A stretch of DNA of 48,034 nt from Fuerstiella sp. (lineage in GTDB: Bacteria > Planctomycetota > Planctomycetia > Planctomycetales > Planctomycetaceae). The stretch's first letter is position 1, and each line of letters starts with the position of its first letter. Where the stretch lies: assembly GCA_029247265.1 (NCBI GenBank), contig JAQWLN010000015.1, positions 1 through 48,034 of the forward strand, given 5' to 3'. Both the position numbers and the translations under genes were made by a program. Positions 26,662 through 35,794 of this stretch are shown here, piece after piece. Below the pieces are notes generated by a model that worked only from the letters and a program-made list of their open reading frames with translations, made no database searches and was not told the DNA's origin.

Positions 26662-29328
26662 GTGACAATCGATTCTGTGTCTCTAGATGTCTCCAGTATT
26701 CAGGAACGCCGTGAACGGATGATGACGTTGCGCGATGAGGTGACTCAGCGGCATGCTTCAGGGGAAGATGGGATCGAAATCTGCAACTGGTTTTCAGACC
26801 AGCTGGATGGACTGCTGCGGCAAATGTTGAGGCTGCATCTGCAGACCGCCGGCATTTCGGAAGATGATAATTTTTCGATCATCTGCGTCGGCGGAAATGG
26901 TCGGCGTCGCCCCACGCCGCACTCAGATATAGACCTGCTGCTGGTCGCTGAATCCCGTGCATTCACTGAATTGGAACCGGTTCTTACAGCCTTCGTACGC
27001 GACTGCTGGGATACAGGTTTTCAACTCGGACACAGTATCCGGACACCGGACGACGTTGTCAGCTTTGCCAACGAAGACGTTCCGTTTGCCACATCGCTGG
27101 TTGACATGAGACATCTACTGGGCAGTGAAACTGTATTCGCCTCGCTGAGCAATCTGGTCGAATCGAAGGTCTTTCAGAATCCGGCCGATCGATTTGTTGA
27201 TGCATGCGTGGTGTCCCGACGGGAAGAGTGGATGGCGCGAGGAGATTCCGTCAATCAGCTGGAGCCCGATGTGAAGCGGTCTCCGGGAGGACTGCGAGAC
27301 CTGCATCTGATCAACTGGGTAACGTACGCACAGTTCGGAGATTCGCATCCCTCATCACTGCTCGAACACAACGCGGTGGGCACTCAGGAGCTTGCAATAC
27401 TGAACAGCGCGGACAGCTTTCTTACTTCGCTGCGACTGGACCTGCACTGTCGAGCCGGACTGAAACAGGATGTTCTGACCCGCGACCTGCAGCTCGAAAT
27501 TGCAGCCAGTCGGGGGGAAACACAGGACGATCATCGCAAGTCTGTGGAAAACTTCATGCAGGAGTACTTCCGCCACACTTCACAAGTGGCGGAAATTGCG
27601 CGCCGAGTCACAGAAACGGCCCAGCGTCCGGGCCTGTTGGCTCGTCTCAAGAATGCGATCCTGCCGCAGCGGGATGCAGATGGATTCATCATTAAGGAGG
27701 GCGTGCTGAACGCGCCGGAAGACTTTGGCGACAGGTTGTCGGAGGACCCGGAATCGGTCATGCTGGCATTTGCGGCAGCCGCCCGGTACGAAGTTGTACT
27801 TTCTGCGGAACTGCGCCGAGTCATCGGCAGGGTCATATCCCGCCTTCCGGCGGACCCCAGCCGAGAATCGTGCAGTCGCTTTCGCGCCGTGCTGCGTGGG
27901 GGCAACGGCCTGCCCCTGACATTACGTGCCATGTACGAAACCAGAGTTCTGGACTGGCTTGTGCCGGCCATGTCTGAGATTCGGTGTCTGATGCAGTTCA
28001 ACCAGTACCATAGCTTCACGGTGGACGAACATACGCTCAAGACAATCGACGAAGTCGTATCTTTTGCTGACGATGAGACTCCCGTGGGATCGGCCTACAA
28101 CAGCCTCAGGCACAAAGCCACGCTGCATATAGCGTTGATTCTTCACGACATTGCCAAAGGCCGAGATGGCGATCACAGCATTCTCGGGGAACAGATCGCA
28201 GACGAGGTCGGCGTACGCCTGCAGACTGCAGAAAATAAGAAACGGATGATCATGTTTCTTGTGCGGCAGCATTTGGTCATGCCGGACCTCGCCTTTCGCC
28301 GTGACATCACTGATCAGGCATTACTGATGGATTTCGCTCGCCTGGTGGGTGCACCGGAATTACTGCGAATGCTGTACGTTCTGTCGGTGGCAGACATCAA
28401 AGCTGTAGGACCGGACGTGTGGACTGACTGGAAGGGTGACCTGCTGGCAGACCTGTACAATCGAACAATGCGAATCCTCAGTGGTCGCCCCATCAATCAC
28501 CTTGAACGGGAACGCCTGCAGCTTGTGCGGGAACATGTGCGAAAGTCGATCGTTCCAATCGTGCCCAATGCAAATGAACAGTGGCCGGAGTGGGTTGGTC
28601 GTCAGCTCGACGCGTTGCCACCATTCTACCTGATGACTGAAGATCCGGATCGAGTCGCCCGTGACCTGGATGTCATTCAGCATCTCGGGGATACGGACGT
28701 TAAGGTTGAAGGCGCGTACGATGCCGACACGGATACCGTGACATATCGCATTTTTGCGAGCAGCCAGTACGAACCCGGAAGTTTCCACAAAGTGTCGGGA
28801 GTGCTGTCCGGCATGAGAATGGACATCCACACAGCTCAATCGTGCACGACGGCGGATTCGACGATGATCGGGTCATTCCGGGTGACCGACAATGATTTTG
28901 TTGGCAACGTCGCTGATGATCGGATTCGGGACGTCTGCGACGCACTGGTCAATGTGCTGACAGGAAAGTTAACAGTAGACCATATCTTTAGACGCAGTGG
29001 ACTGTTTCGATTCAATAAGAAGAAGTTGGTCCAGCCGGTTCCACCTCGGGTTTCCATCGACAACGACTGTTCTGAAACGCACACAGTCATTGATGTGTTT
29101 GCCATGGACAGCCCTGGCCTGCTGCATACCCTGGCGCTCACGATTTACAACCACGGCCTGTCGGTGGATCTGACCAGAATCGCTACGAACGTAGATCAGG
29201 TGGTGGACGTTTTCTATGTTGTGGACAATTGCCGCAAGAAAGTTGAAGACTCGGAGCGACTGCATCCACTTTGGGAAAACCTGATGCACGAACTGACCGA
29301 ATTGCAGCAGCAGTGGTCGGAACAGTAG
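26662..29328 (+). CDS. glnD: Bifunctional PII uridylyltransferase/uridylyl-removing enzyme GlnD
   Basis: An 888-residue enzyme from the GTG at 26662. The frame is open from 26530, but the earlier part (basic, Ser/Arg-rich) does not look conserved, and 888 is the usual GlnD length. An ATG at 26719 is another option. The nucleotidyltransferase motif GGNGRRRPTPHSDIDL is at residues 77-92, the HD domain motif LILHDIAKGRDGDHS has HD at 495-496, and two ACT domains occupy about 690-770 and 805-880 (HTVIDVFAMDSPGLLHTLAL). It adds UMP to, and removes it from, PII in response to glutamine. The preceding PII gene ends 145 bases upstream. Confidence 0.93.
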   Translation: MTIDSVSLDVSSIQERRERMMTLRDEVTQRHASGEDGIEICNWFSDQLDGLLRQMLRLHLQTAGISEDDNFSIICVGGNGRRRPTPHSDIDLLLVAESRAFTELEPVLTAFVRDCWDTGFQLGHSIRTPDDVVSFANEDVPFATSLVDMRHLLGSETVFASLSNLVESKVFQNPADRFVDACVVSRREEWMARGDSVNQLEPDVKRSPGGLRDLHLINWVTYAQFGDSHPSSLLEHNAVGTQELAILNSADSFLTSLRLDLHCRAGLKQDVLTRDLQLEIAASRGETQDDHRKSVENFMQEYFRHTSQVAEIARRVTETAQRPGLLARLKNAILPQRDADGFIIKEGVLNAPEDFGDRLSEDPESVMLAFAAAARYEVVLSAELRRVIGRVISRLPADPSRESCSRFRAVLRGGNGLPLTLRAMYETRVLDWLVPAMSEIRCLMQFNQYHSFTVDEHTLKTIDEVVSFADDETPVGSAYNSLRHKATLHIALILHDIAKGRDGDHSILGEQIADEVGVRLQTAENKKRMIMFLVRQHLVMPDLAFRRDITDQALLMDFARLVGAPELLRMLYVLSVADIKAVGPDVWTDWKGDLLADLYNRTMRILSGRPINHLERERLQLVREHVRKSIVPIVPNANEQWPEWVGRQLDALPPFYLMTEDPDRVARDLDVIQHLGDTDVKVEGAYDADTDTVTYRIFASSQYEPGSFHKVSGVLSGMRMDIHTAQSCTTADSTMIGSFRVTDNDFVGNVADDRIRDVCDALVNVLTGKLTVDHIFRRSGLFRFNKKKLVQPVPPRVSIDNDCSETHTVIDVFAMDSPGLLHTLALTIYNHGLSVDLTRIATNVDQVVDVFYVVDNCRKKVEDSERLHPLWENLMHELTELQQQWSEQ

Positions 29329-29463
29329 ACTTTTTTTCAGGGAGAGTGTTTGGGAGCACACTCCTGCCGTCGCGACTCAGTGCGTCCCCATCAGAACACA
29401 TGTAATGCGTGTACATCCGAGCGAACTCCGCTCCTAACTCAGAACTGTGTTGAGAACGCCCAG

Positions 29464-30153
29464 GTGCTGCAGGTTTCCGTCATTATTCCCACGTTGAACG
29501 AACAGCACACGATCGCCGCGGCGATCGACAGTGCAACACAGGCCGGGTCCGGCGACATCATTGTTGTGGACGGCGGAAGCGCAGATCAGACGACACACAT
29601 CGCCGCTCGTCATGCTGCTGTTACAGTATTGACGTCAGACCAGCCTGGTCGAGCGACACAGCAGAATCTGGGTGCACAGAATGCCACAGGCGATGTGCTG
29701 CTGTTTCTGCATGCCGACTGCAGGTTGTCACCCGACTCCATTTCTGATCTTGTGAATCGAGTCAACTCGTCAACGGAAATCGTCGCCGGTTGCTTCCGCC
29801 AGAAAATTGACCAGCCGGGTTATCGTTATCGATCCCTGGAAGCTGGAAACCTGTGGCGTGTCAGGTTGCTGAAGTGGGCTTACGGAGATCAGGGCATCTT
29901 CGTTCGAAGTTCCGTCTTTCGTGAGCACGATGGTTTCCCGGACGTCTGTTTTCTGGAAGATCTGCTTCTGATGAAGAAACTCAGACGCGCCGGTCGGGTC
30001 ATCGTACTCGACAGCCACATCGAAGTCTCTGCGCGGCGCTGGCAACAACGTGGAGTTCTCGGACAGACACTTCGCAACTGGCTCATTGTTGCGATGGCAC
30101 AGCTGGGAGTAACACCAGAGCGACTGTCGAAATTCTATCCAAACGACCGGTGA
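29464..30153 (+). CDS. Family 2 glycosyltransferase (rSAM/selenodomain-associated type 2)
   Basis: A 229-residue GT2 enzyme. VSVIIPTLNEQHTIAAAI is the N-terminal beta-strand, IIVVDGGSADQT the nucleotide-binding turn and LLFLHADCRLSPDS the DxD-like region (HADC). YGDQGIFVRSSVFREHDGFP and LEDLLLMKKLRRAGR follow, typical of TIGR04283-type transferases. The start is GTG 29464, directly before the first conserved strand; upstream in-frame codons to 29350 are not conserved. The sugar and acceptor are unknown. Its end overlaps the beta-RFAP synthase gene on the other strand by 19 bases. Confidence 0.8.
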   Translation: MLQVSVIIPTLNEQHTIAAAIDSATQAGSGDIIVVDGGSADQTTHIAARHAAVTVLTSDQPGRATQQNLGAQNATGDVLLFLHADCRLSPDSISDLVNRVNSSTEIVAGCFRQKIDQPGYRYRSLEAGNLWRVRLLKWAYGDQGIFVRSSVFREHDGFPDVCFLEDLLLMKKLRRAGRVIVLDSHIEVSARRWQQRGVLGQTLRNWLIVAMAQLGVTPERLSKFYPNDR

Positions 30154-31130
30154 GCCTGCTCCGGCGCCGTTGTGCGAACGGTTGCACCGATATTCAACCC
30201 GCGAACAATATTCGCAGTGATCGTCGTGCCGCAGGCAACGTGCTGTGCTGCCTTTCGGATCTTTTCGGCGGCCTGTTCCGATTCCGCCGGTATGCAGACC
30301 GTTGGCCCCCATGAAGACTGAACGGCCCCGGTAATCCTCTGCAACTTCAGTTCATGGACAAGCTGCTCCATCTGCCGGTCCGAAAACACTCCGCCCTGAG
30401 CCGCAGCGTAGTACTCACCTGCAAGGTGCCCATAACTTTCCAGTGCGTCGCGAAACCTGTGAAATTCTTCACCTCGAAGCGAATCGGCAATGTCCGCTTC
30501 AATGACCTGCCCGATCCGAGACACAGCGTCATCAGCAAGGAAGTCCTGTCGGCCAAAAAACGTTTCTTCCGTATCACCAGACAAGCCTGCGGCCGTTTGA
30601 GGCGACAACATAACCATCCGCCACGCGTCCGGAAATCGAACACGGTCGAACACCCTGGATGCCGTGGCTTTCTGAGGAACACCGTGATCGATCACAAATC
30701 CGCCGCGATCAAAACCATACGTTCCTACGGCCGATCTCCGGCTTCGATCGAGAGCTGACGCAAATCCGCTGATGTCGTCAGGGCGTGGTTTTCCCGACAG
30801 CACTAACAACGCCGTTCCCAGCGCCAGAGTAAACTGAGTCCCCGCCCCCAGACCGGAGTGAAATGGCGCCGCGCTATGGACAATGCACTCAACTGCAGAC
30901 AGATCGTCAACGACCTGACGAAAACGAGCAAGCACAGTTTGCACCCTCTGCCTGGTCGCAGCATCTGCATGAACGAAATCTTCACCGGTGAGCGGTTTTC
31001 CCGAGACCTGTATTTTCCAGGCCGGCTGATCGACCATCATGCCGACACCGCCATAATGCCAACCCGAATCCGGGGCGCCACAAAGAAGTCCGAAGTGCAG
31101 TCGTGCACCGGTGGTGACAACCACAGTCAT
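30135..31130 (-). CDS. Beta-ribofuranosylaminobenzene 5'-phosphate synthase
   Basis: A 331-residue enzyme of the GHMP-kinase superfamily that condenses p-aminobenzoate (or hydroxybenzoate) with PRPP, the committed step of methanopterin synthesis. Landmarks are TGARLHFGLL, the GHMP-type loop APFHSGLGAGTQFTLALG, SRRSAVGTYGFDRGGFVIDH and the C-terminal AVQSSWGPTVC. It starts in a 4-base ATGA overlap with the DUF447 gene, so both are co-translated. Planctomycetes are known to have tetrahydromethanopterin-linked C1 genes, which supports the call. Confidence 0.88.
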   Translation of the reverse strand: MTVVVTTGARLHFGLLCGAPDSGWHYGGVGMMVDQPAWKIQVSGKPLTGEDFVHADAATRQRVQTVLARFRQVVDDLSAVECIVHSAAPFHSGLGAGTQFTLALGTALLVLSGKPRPDDISGFASALDRSRRSAVGTYGFDRGGFVIDHGVPQKATASRVFDRVRFPDAWRMVMLSPQTAAGLSGDTEETFFGRQDFLADDAVSRIGQVIEADIADSLRGEEFHRFRDALESYGHLAGEYYAAAQGGVFSDRQMEQLVHELKLQRITGAVQSSWGPTVCIPAESEQAAEKIRKAAQHVACGTTITANIVRGLNIGATVRTTAPEQAHRSFG

Positions 31131-31705
31131 CTTGAAGCTTCTCCGACGTAATGATGTTCAATGTGCTGCTGCAGCATGCGAAAGGCATCCGTTTCTGCAG
31201 GACCGCCCGTCTTCGCAACGGCCGGTGTCAGAAACCGCAGTGCCGATTCAATCTCTTCCCGGGGCAGCAAATGCACTCGCGTTGCCAGAATGGCTGCTTC
31301 AATCACGGCGTGCCGTGCCCGATTCAAGCCGAAGAACGGTCGTCGCTGTCCGGTGTAAACGACGCGGGCCTGCATCTCTGAGCGTTCGTTGGTAATGTCG
31401 ATGTCCGTGATTTCCACTTCAAACCAGCGGCAGCAGTCTGCCAGCACGACTCCCGAAACAACGGTTGCCGCCACCGTGGCGGGCAGTTCTTCGAGTCGAC
31501 TGACGGCGGCACGAGCAATCACATCCACTCGGTCAACAACGTGAAACACAGCCGTTTTGGTCTCAAGCAGATTGGAAAAAGTGGTTGAGCCACGAAACGG
31601 CCGTAGCAGGAGCGACTCAAAGTCACCCTGAACAATCGGCCCCATGGGAGCGACGTTGACCTGCCCGGCGGCATTTGTACTTGTCAAAAGTCCTTCAACA
31701 ATCAT
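31127..31705 (-). CDS. DUF447-family protein (tetrahydromethanopterin gene neighbourhood)
   Basis: A 192-residue protein. VEGLLTSTNAAGQVNVAPMG, LLRPFRGSTTFSNL and the Arg/His-rich GLNRARHAVIEAAILATRVH are family landmarks of DUF447, a flavin-reductase-like split-barrel family that is often linked with C1-transfer and methanopterin genes in methylotrophs and planctomycetes. Its biochemical role is not established. It overlaps the beta-RFAP synthase gene by four bases. The 152 bases before the next gene (31706-31857) hold nothing that I can assign. Confidence 0.82.
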   Translation of the reverse strand: MIVEGLLTSTNAAGQVNVAPMGPIVQGDFESLLLRPFRGSTTFSNLLETKTAVFHVVDRVDVIARAAVSRLEELPATVAATVVSGVVLADCCRWFEVEITDIDITNERSEMQARVVYTGQRRPFFGLNRARHAVIEAAILATRVHLLPREEIESALRFLTPAVAKTGGPAETDAFRMLQQHIEHHYVGEASR

Positions 31706-31857
31706 CCGGGCAGTCTAACAGCATTATGCAAATTGTCCTGCGCCGTGCTGAGGACGGGAGACAATGTTCCTCGCAACAGGCTTCAATTGGCACATGCACA
31801 CATGGAGGTGACTTCCGTTCCGACGAGATGCTGGCGTCTTGTATACCACGGTCCCGG

Positions 31858-33093
31858 CTACTTCGTCCCGATGGCATACAGCGTTTCCTTCCAACTTCCG
31901 CCCTCCCCGGCAGCGACTCGCAAATAAATACGATTGTCGACGACAGTGGGAGTTGCGAAAGAAACGGTACCAAGCTGGTTTTGAGCAACCGCCTGAAAAC
32001 TCTGCGGATCTGCTTTGAAGACAAACGTCGTGCCCTTTTCGTTGGACGCATAAATCGTGTCACCAACCAGCACCGGCGACGCGGAGACTGGTCCACGCAA
32101 TCGTGAACGCCACATCTCTCGACCGGACTTCGCATGCCAGCAGTAAGCGACCCCGCCGTCGTCGACGGCATAGAGGTGTCCTTCATGAATCAACATCGAC
32201 TGCTCATAACACTTCACCGTATTTGTCCACAGAATTGTGCCGGAACCATCAGCCTTCACGGCCACAGTCTCTTTTTTCGGATATCCGCCGCTGGCGTAGA
32301 CGGTGTCATCGTCCCATACGACAGTCCCGCAGGTCGCCATTGTCAGGCAGGGCACACTCCATAGCGGGCGGCCCGTTTTCGGATCGTAGGCAGCCATCAT
32401 GTCGCAACCACTGATGAACATCTGCTCCCGACCGGCGACGTTGCCGATAATCGGAGACGACCAGTTCAGCTTCTGCGGTCGGTTCTGCTGCCATGCAACC
32501 CGGCCGGATTTGGTGTCCAGAGCCTTCACCCACGCCACGGTGTCACAATCCCCGGAAATGATGAGCGTGCCGTTGTACAACGTGGGTGCCGCTGCGTATC
32601 CGTATTCGTATTGTTTGGGAATAAATCCGCCCACATCCTTCTGCCAGACAATTTCCCCCTGCATGTTCAGAGCGATCGCTTCGACCTTGTTGTGGTGATT
32701 GAATGTCGCGTAAATCTGTGTGCCATCGCTGCAGGCGGTTGACGACGCATGCGTATTCTTGGTGTGAATTTTCGGAAACCCACCCTTACTGACGACTGTT
32801 CCCCACAGCCGCTTTCCGGTCTGACGATCAAAACCAAAAACACCCTGCTGCTGGCCCTGTTCATCGGCGCTGGTCAGCACAATCAGATCACCAATGACGA
32901 TTGGTGAAGAATGACCTCGACCGGGAACACCGACCTTCCAGACGACGTTGCTGGATTCACTCCACGCGGTCGGAATGTCCTGGCCAGTGTCAGCCACGTT
33001 GTTGTGATTGGGACCTCGCCATTGAGACCAGTCGGCGGCAGTCAGATTCGAGACCGGCACAATGAGTGACGTGATGGCAATAAACAAACGCAT
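31858..33093 (-). CDS. Secreted PQQ-like beta-propeller protein
   Basis: A 411-residue secreted propeller. MRLFIAITSLIVPVSNLTAA is a signal peptide, followed by DWSQWRGPNHNNVAD, the usual opening of planctomycete PQQ-like proteins. Repeats of the form A.D..TG...W (FGFDRQTGKRLWGT, KALDTKSGRVAWQQ, AAYDPKTGRPLWS) mark the blades. The family is BamB-like in fold; no quinone-binding catalytic residues are evident, so it is probably structural or a binding protein. Confidence 0.88.
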   Translation of the reverse strand: MRLFIAITSLIVPVSNLTAADWSQWRGPNHNNVADTGQDIPTAWSESSNVVWKVGVPGRGHSSPIVIGDLIVLTSADEQGQQQGVFGFDRQTGKRLWGTVVSKGGFPKIHTKNTHASSTACSDGTQIYATFNHHNKVEAIALNMQGEIVWQKDVGGFIPKQYEYGYAAAPTLYNGTLIISGDCDTVAWVKALDTKSGRVAWQQNRPQKLNWSSPIIGNVAGREQMFISGCDMMAAYDPKTGRPLWSVPCLTMATCGTVVWDDDTVYASGGYPKKETVAVKADGSGTILWTNTVKCYEQSMLIHEGHLYAVDDGGVAYCWHAKSGREMWRSRLRGPVSASPVLVGDTIYASNEKGTTFVFKADPQSFQAVAQNQLGTVSFATPTVVDNRIYLRVAAGEGGSWKETLYAIGTK

Positions 33094-33391
33094 CGTTGAT
33101 ATTCCTGGAACGCCTGATAGGACTTGTGGTGGGGTGTCGGGAAAGTGTCGTCACCTGGCCGGATTCGTCAAGCAGGAGTCCGCATTTGGTCTCCGCGGTT
33201 TCCTGGCAGATGCAGAATAACCGGTCAGTGGAGGCGACAACCGCCGCTTCGTGAACAACAACACTGATGGCCTCAAAGTGGCGTTCCTGGACTCGGTCGG
33301 TGGACACGACCGAATGCCAATTGTCTAATCTACAACAAGTAAAAATGCAGAATCTTAAGTGTCAACGACGAATCCATCAGGAATCCAGAAT
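33094..33391. other. Gap between PQQ-like and NHL genes
   Basis: This gap of about 300 bases separates two divergent genes. A minus-strand frame open from a GTG at 33307 (MSTDRVQERHFEAISVVVHE onward) covers about 70 codons before entering the PQQ gene region, with residues that look partly protein-like. It could be a small gene or a fragment, but there is no ribosome site or family match, so I do not call a gene. Nothing else is seen. Confidence 0.4.
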
Positions 33392-34396
33392 ATGAAAAAC
33401 TGTCTGCTTGCTATCGCTGTTACGGTTTCGACAAGCATCACACTACCGCTGGCGACTGCGGGAGCGCCCGCGCCCGTGCGAATGGGGTGTGGTCTGATGA
33501 CCTTCGACACAGTTCCCGGCTGGGGGCTTGGTGAAGACGGCAAATCCGTCATTGGAGCGACTCACGGTGGTGTCGTGGTCGATAAGGCTGGCAACGTCTA
33601 CACCAGCGCCAACATCGGAGTCTTCGTATTCTCGCCGGATGGAAAAGTCATCCGCCGCTTTGTCGGCGACGAATACTCCAACATCCATGACATGGAGATC
33701 CGTGACGAAGAGGGAGGCGAATTCATTTATGGAGCACGCAACGCCAACGCTGAGGGAATAAAATTCAACGCCGAAACCGGGGACATCGTTTTGAAGCTGC
33801 CGTTTCCGGAGGAATCAGGACTCAAACTGAAAAAATTCAATCCCACAGCCATCACTGTTGCTCCGAACGGAGACATCATTCTGTCCGACGGCTATGCCAG
33901 CAACCATATATTCAAGTTCGACAAGGCCGGAAAATATCTGATGCACTTCGGCACCAAAGGAAATGAACTGAAGCAATTCAACACCGCCCACGGCATGACT
34001 CTGGATACGCGTTACGACCCACCCCGCCTGTTGATCTGCGACCGCAATCACCAGCCCAAGGGCCGTCTGCTGCACTACGACCTGGACGGAAATTACATTG
34101 ACGAAGTCATCACCGGTCTGGGAATGCCGACATCTGTCTCGATCCAGGGAGACTACGTATCCGTGCCGGACCTGCACGGCCGAGTCGTAATTCTGGACAA
34201 GAGCAATACCATCATGGCCGTCCTCGGCCACAACCCCGATCCTCAAAAGGGACGAAGCTTCGGCATCAAGCAGGAAGACTGGATCGAAGGCGTCTTCAGT
34301 GGAACGCACGGCTCATACTGGGACAACGAGGGAAACCTGTATGTCCAGGACTGGAATGTTTCCGGACGCATCATGAAACTGGTACGAGTTAAGTAG
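33392..34396 (+). CDS. Secreted NHL/six-bladed beta-propeller protein
   Basis: A 334-residue secreted protein. The ATG at 33392 has AGGA about 9 bases upstream and opens a signal peptide (MKNCLLAIAVTVSTSITLPL, cleavage near ATAGA). NHL-type blades follow, such as GGVVVDKAGNVYTSANIGVF, TAITVAPNGDIILSDGYASN and WDNEGNLYVQDWNVSGRI. A GTG at 33359 in frame is less likely. The molecular role of this family is not known; secreted propellers are numerous in planctomycetes. Confidence 0.82.
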   Translation: MKNCLLAIAVTVSTSITLPLATAGAPAPVRMGCGLMTFDTVPGWGLGEDGKSVIGATHGGVVVDKAGNVYTSANIGVFVFSPDGKVIRRFVGDEYSNIHDMEIRDEEGGEFIYGARNANAEGIKFNAETGDIVLKLPFPEESGLKLKKFNPTAITVAPNGDIILSDGYASNHIFKFDKAGKYLMHFGTKGNELKQFNTAHGMTLDTRYDPPRLLICDRNHQPKGRLLHYDLDGNYIDEVITGLGMPTSVSIQGDYVSVPDLHGRVVILDKSNTIMAVLGHNPDPQKGRSFGIKQEDWIEGVFSGTHGSYWDNEGNLYVQDWNVSGRIMKLVRVK

Positions 34397-34481
34397 AGAC
34401 TGACGCTTAGCACCAGATCGAATATCAACGACTGTCTCCACTTTCTGTCATCGTCCAGAAGATTAAACGGTCGCCATGAAA

Positions 34482-34508
34482 ATCGGGGTCCGCTGTGCGG
34501 ACCCCGAT
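34482..34508 (-). terminator. Rho-independent terminator of the basic-tailed protein gene
   Basis: ATCGGGGTCCGC and GCGGACCCCGAT form a perfect 12-base stem with a TGT loop. On the minus strand the stem runs into TTTT. It lies 12 bases after the stop of the 34521-34928 gene and may also end transcription of the NHL gene on the plus strand. Confidence 0.82.
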
Positions 34509-34520
34509 CCTGACTTGACG

Positions 34521-34928
34521 TTACCTGGACTTCTTTTTCTTTCGTCGGCGGCGTTTCTTCGTGGATTTCTCGGCGATCGATTCCTGACGCTGCTGGCGAA
34601 CGGCCTCAACGTACCCAGCGGTCAACTGAGTAACTTCGCATTGACGCAGGTCAAACGTTTCAGCCTCTCCGCGAATGTCCTCGCCAAACACGAATGGCAG
34701 GCAAACCGCCAGCACCCGGTACGGTTCGCCACAGTTCGACGGAGTGTGCCGATACAACACGGGTTGCTCACGACCTTCCGGCGACGTGTCACCAAGCCAG
34801 AGAAACGAAACCAGTTCAGAGATCTGCTGCACGACCGTTATGTAGCTGCCGATCTGTATATCTTCAGCCGCCAGTCTACGAGAGACCGTCTGCAGTGGTT
34901 GCTCTGATTGTGTTGTTGCCGCAGACAT
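34521..34928 (-). CDS. Small protein with strongly basic C-terminal tail
   Basis: A 135-residue protein of unknown function that ends just before a perfect terminator. The central part (SYITVVQQISELVSFLWLGD, EPYRVLAVCLPFVFGEDIRG) looks like a small folded domain with a conserved-looking CxLPFVF segment. The C-terminus is almost purely basic (TKKRRRRKKKKSR), as in nucleic-acid-binding tails. It has no signal peptide. The gene is isolated, with the NHL gene on the other strand on one side and a long gene-poor stretch on the other. Confidence 0.75.
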   Translation of the reverse strand: MSAATTQSEQPLQTVSRRLAAEDIQIGSYITVVQQISELVSFLWLGDTSPEGREQPVLYRHTPSNCGEPYRVLAVCLPFVFGEDIRGEAETFDLRQCEVTQLTAGYVEAVRQQRQESIAEKSTKKRRRRKKKKSR

Positions 34929-35138
34929 GGTGACGACAATTCATCGGAAACCGAGTGGTGGACATATTGAGCCACATCGTTGACACACATCCGACATCAA
35001 GGTTCATCGCGAGCACGGCCATCACCTGCAGTCCTGCGGAGCATGTGTTTTGAGAGCAGAACGGCAGGCTCGTGTGCGCCAAACGCGATTCCGTCGATTC
35101 GTAAACGATTCCCAGTCAGCCCCGCCAATCCAGACGAC

Positions 35139-35163
35139 GGATGTCGTATTTCATACGACATCC
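35139..35163. repeat. Perfect 11-base hairpin in the gene-poor stretch
   Basis: GGATGTCGTAT and ATACGACATCC are perfect inverted repeats with a TTC loop. There is no T tract on either side, so it is not a standard terminator. It could be an operator, a relic of a terminal repeat or part of an RNA. Confidence 0.5.
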
Positions 35164-35593
35164 CGAGAACTCCAGGCCGGACCTCGCGTAGGGTTGTCAT
35201 GGCGCCCCGACGCGTTGCCAATCATCAGCGTGCGCGTGTCGATGGACAGCCCCATGAAGCGAAAAACGAAGCCGGACTCAATAGATTCGGCCATGCTACG
35301 AACGTCCCAAAACCTGTGAGGGCCGGTATGGACCGTGAGATTGAGAACTCCGGTCGCGCGCAGGAGAATTTCGTTCCGGAGGGTTTGATTCCGGAAAGAT
35401 CCCCCCGGCTGGCAGATCAACGATGTTTTCCTGCATAAATCCTGTGCAACGCTGACATTCGGTGACAAGACACATGCGACGTATGAAAACCGACACTGAT
35501 TGAGACACTCCCCAACCACATGTCAATTTGTGCAGAAATTGAGGGATCGAAGTTTAACGACACTGAGTTTGATACGGGCTCGGCGGATGAATG

Positions 35594-35617
35594 TCAGGTT
35601 TCACCTGTAAAACCTGA
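35594..35617. repeat. 8-base inverted repeat upstream of the DUF1559 gene
   Basis: TCAGGTTT and AAACCTGA flank an 8-base loop, 178 bases before the DUF1559 ATG. It could be an operator or leader hairpin. Evidence is limited to symmetry. Confidence 0.35.
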
Positions 35618-35794
35618 AAATAATGGTACCAAACGGTGTCATTCCCGTAGAAAACTGAACAATAAGAAGCTCGACGCTTGTCCTCCACAAATTGGAGTGA
35701 CGACCGTTTGCGTCTGGTTTAGAATGATGCCAGCGAAGCTCAAGGCCTCGACGTTCTGATTCAACGATCCAGTATTTCAGAAAAGGAAACGTTC

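Larger units (their letters stand above)
34929..35794. other. Long stretch without a convincing gene
   Basis: These 866 bases hold several mid-sized open frames on both strands (for example 34980-35438 plus and 35151-35519 minus). They overlap each other, lack ribosome sites and match nothing I know. Two inverted repeats stand out, at 35139-35163 and 35594-35617. The final part must carry the promoter and leader of the DUF1559 gene. It may be a decayed gene or a regulatory stretch. Confidence 0.6.

Noticed and set aside
34980..35438. 152-codon plus-strand frame in the gene-poor stretch
   Set aside because: Arg/Pro-rich composition, no ribosome site, no recognisable domain and competing frames on the other strand.
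35681..35698. CTCCA/TGGAG short hairpin before the DUF1559 gene
   Set aside because: A five-base stem without any supporting feature.
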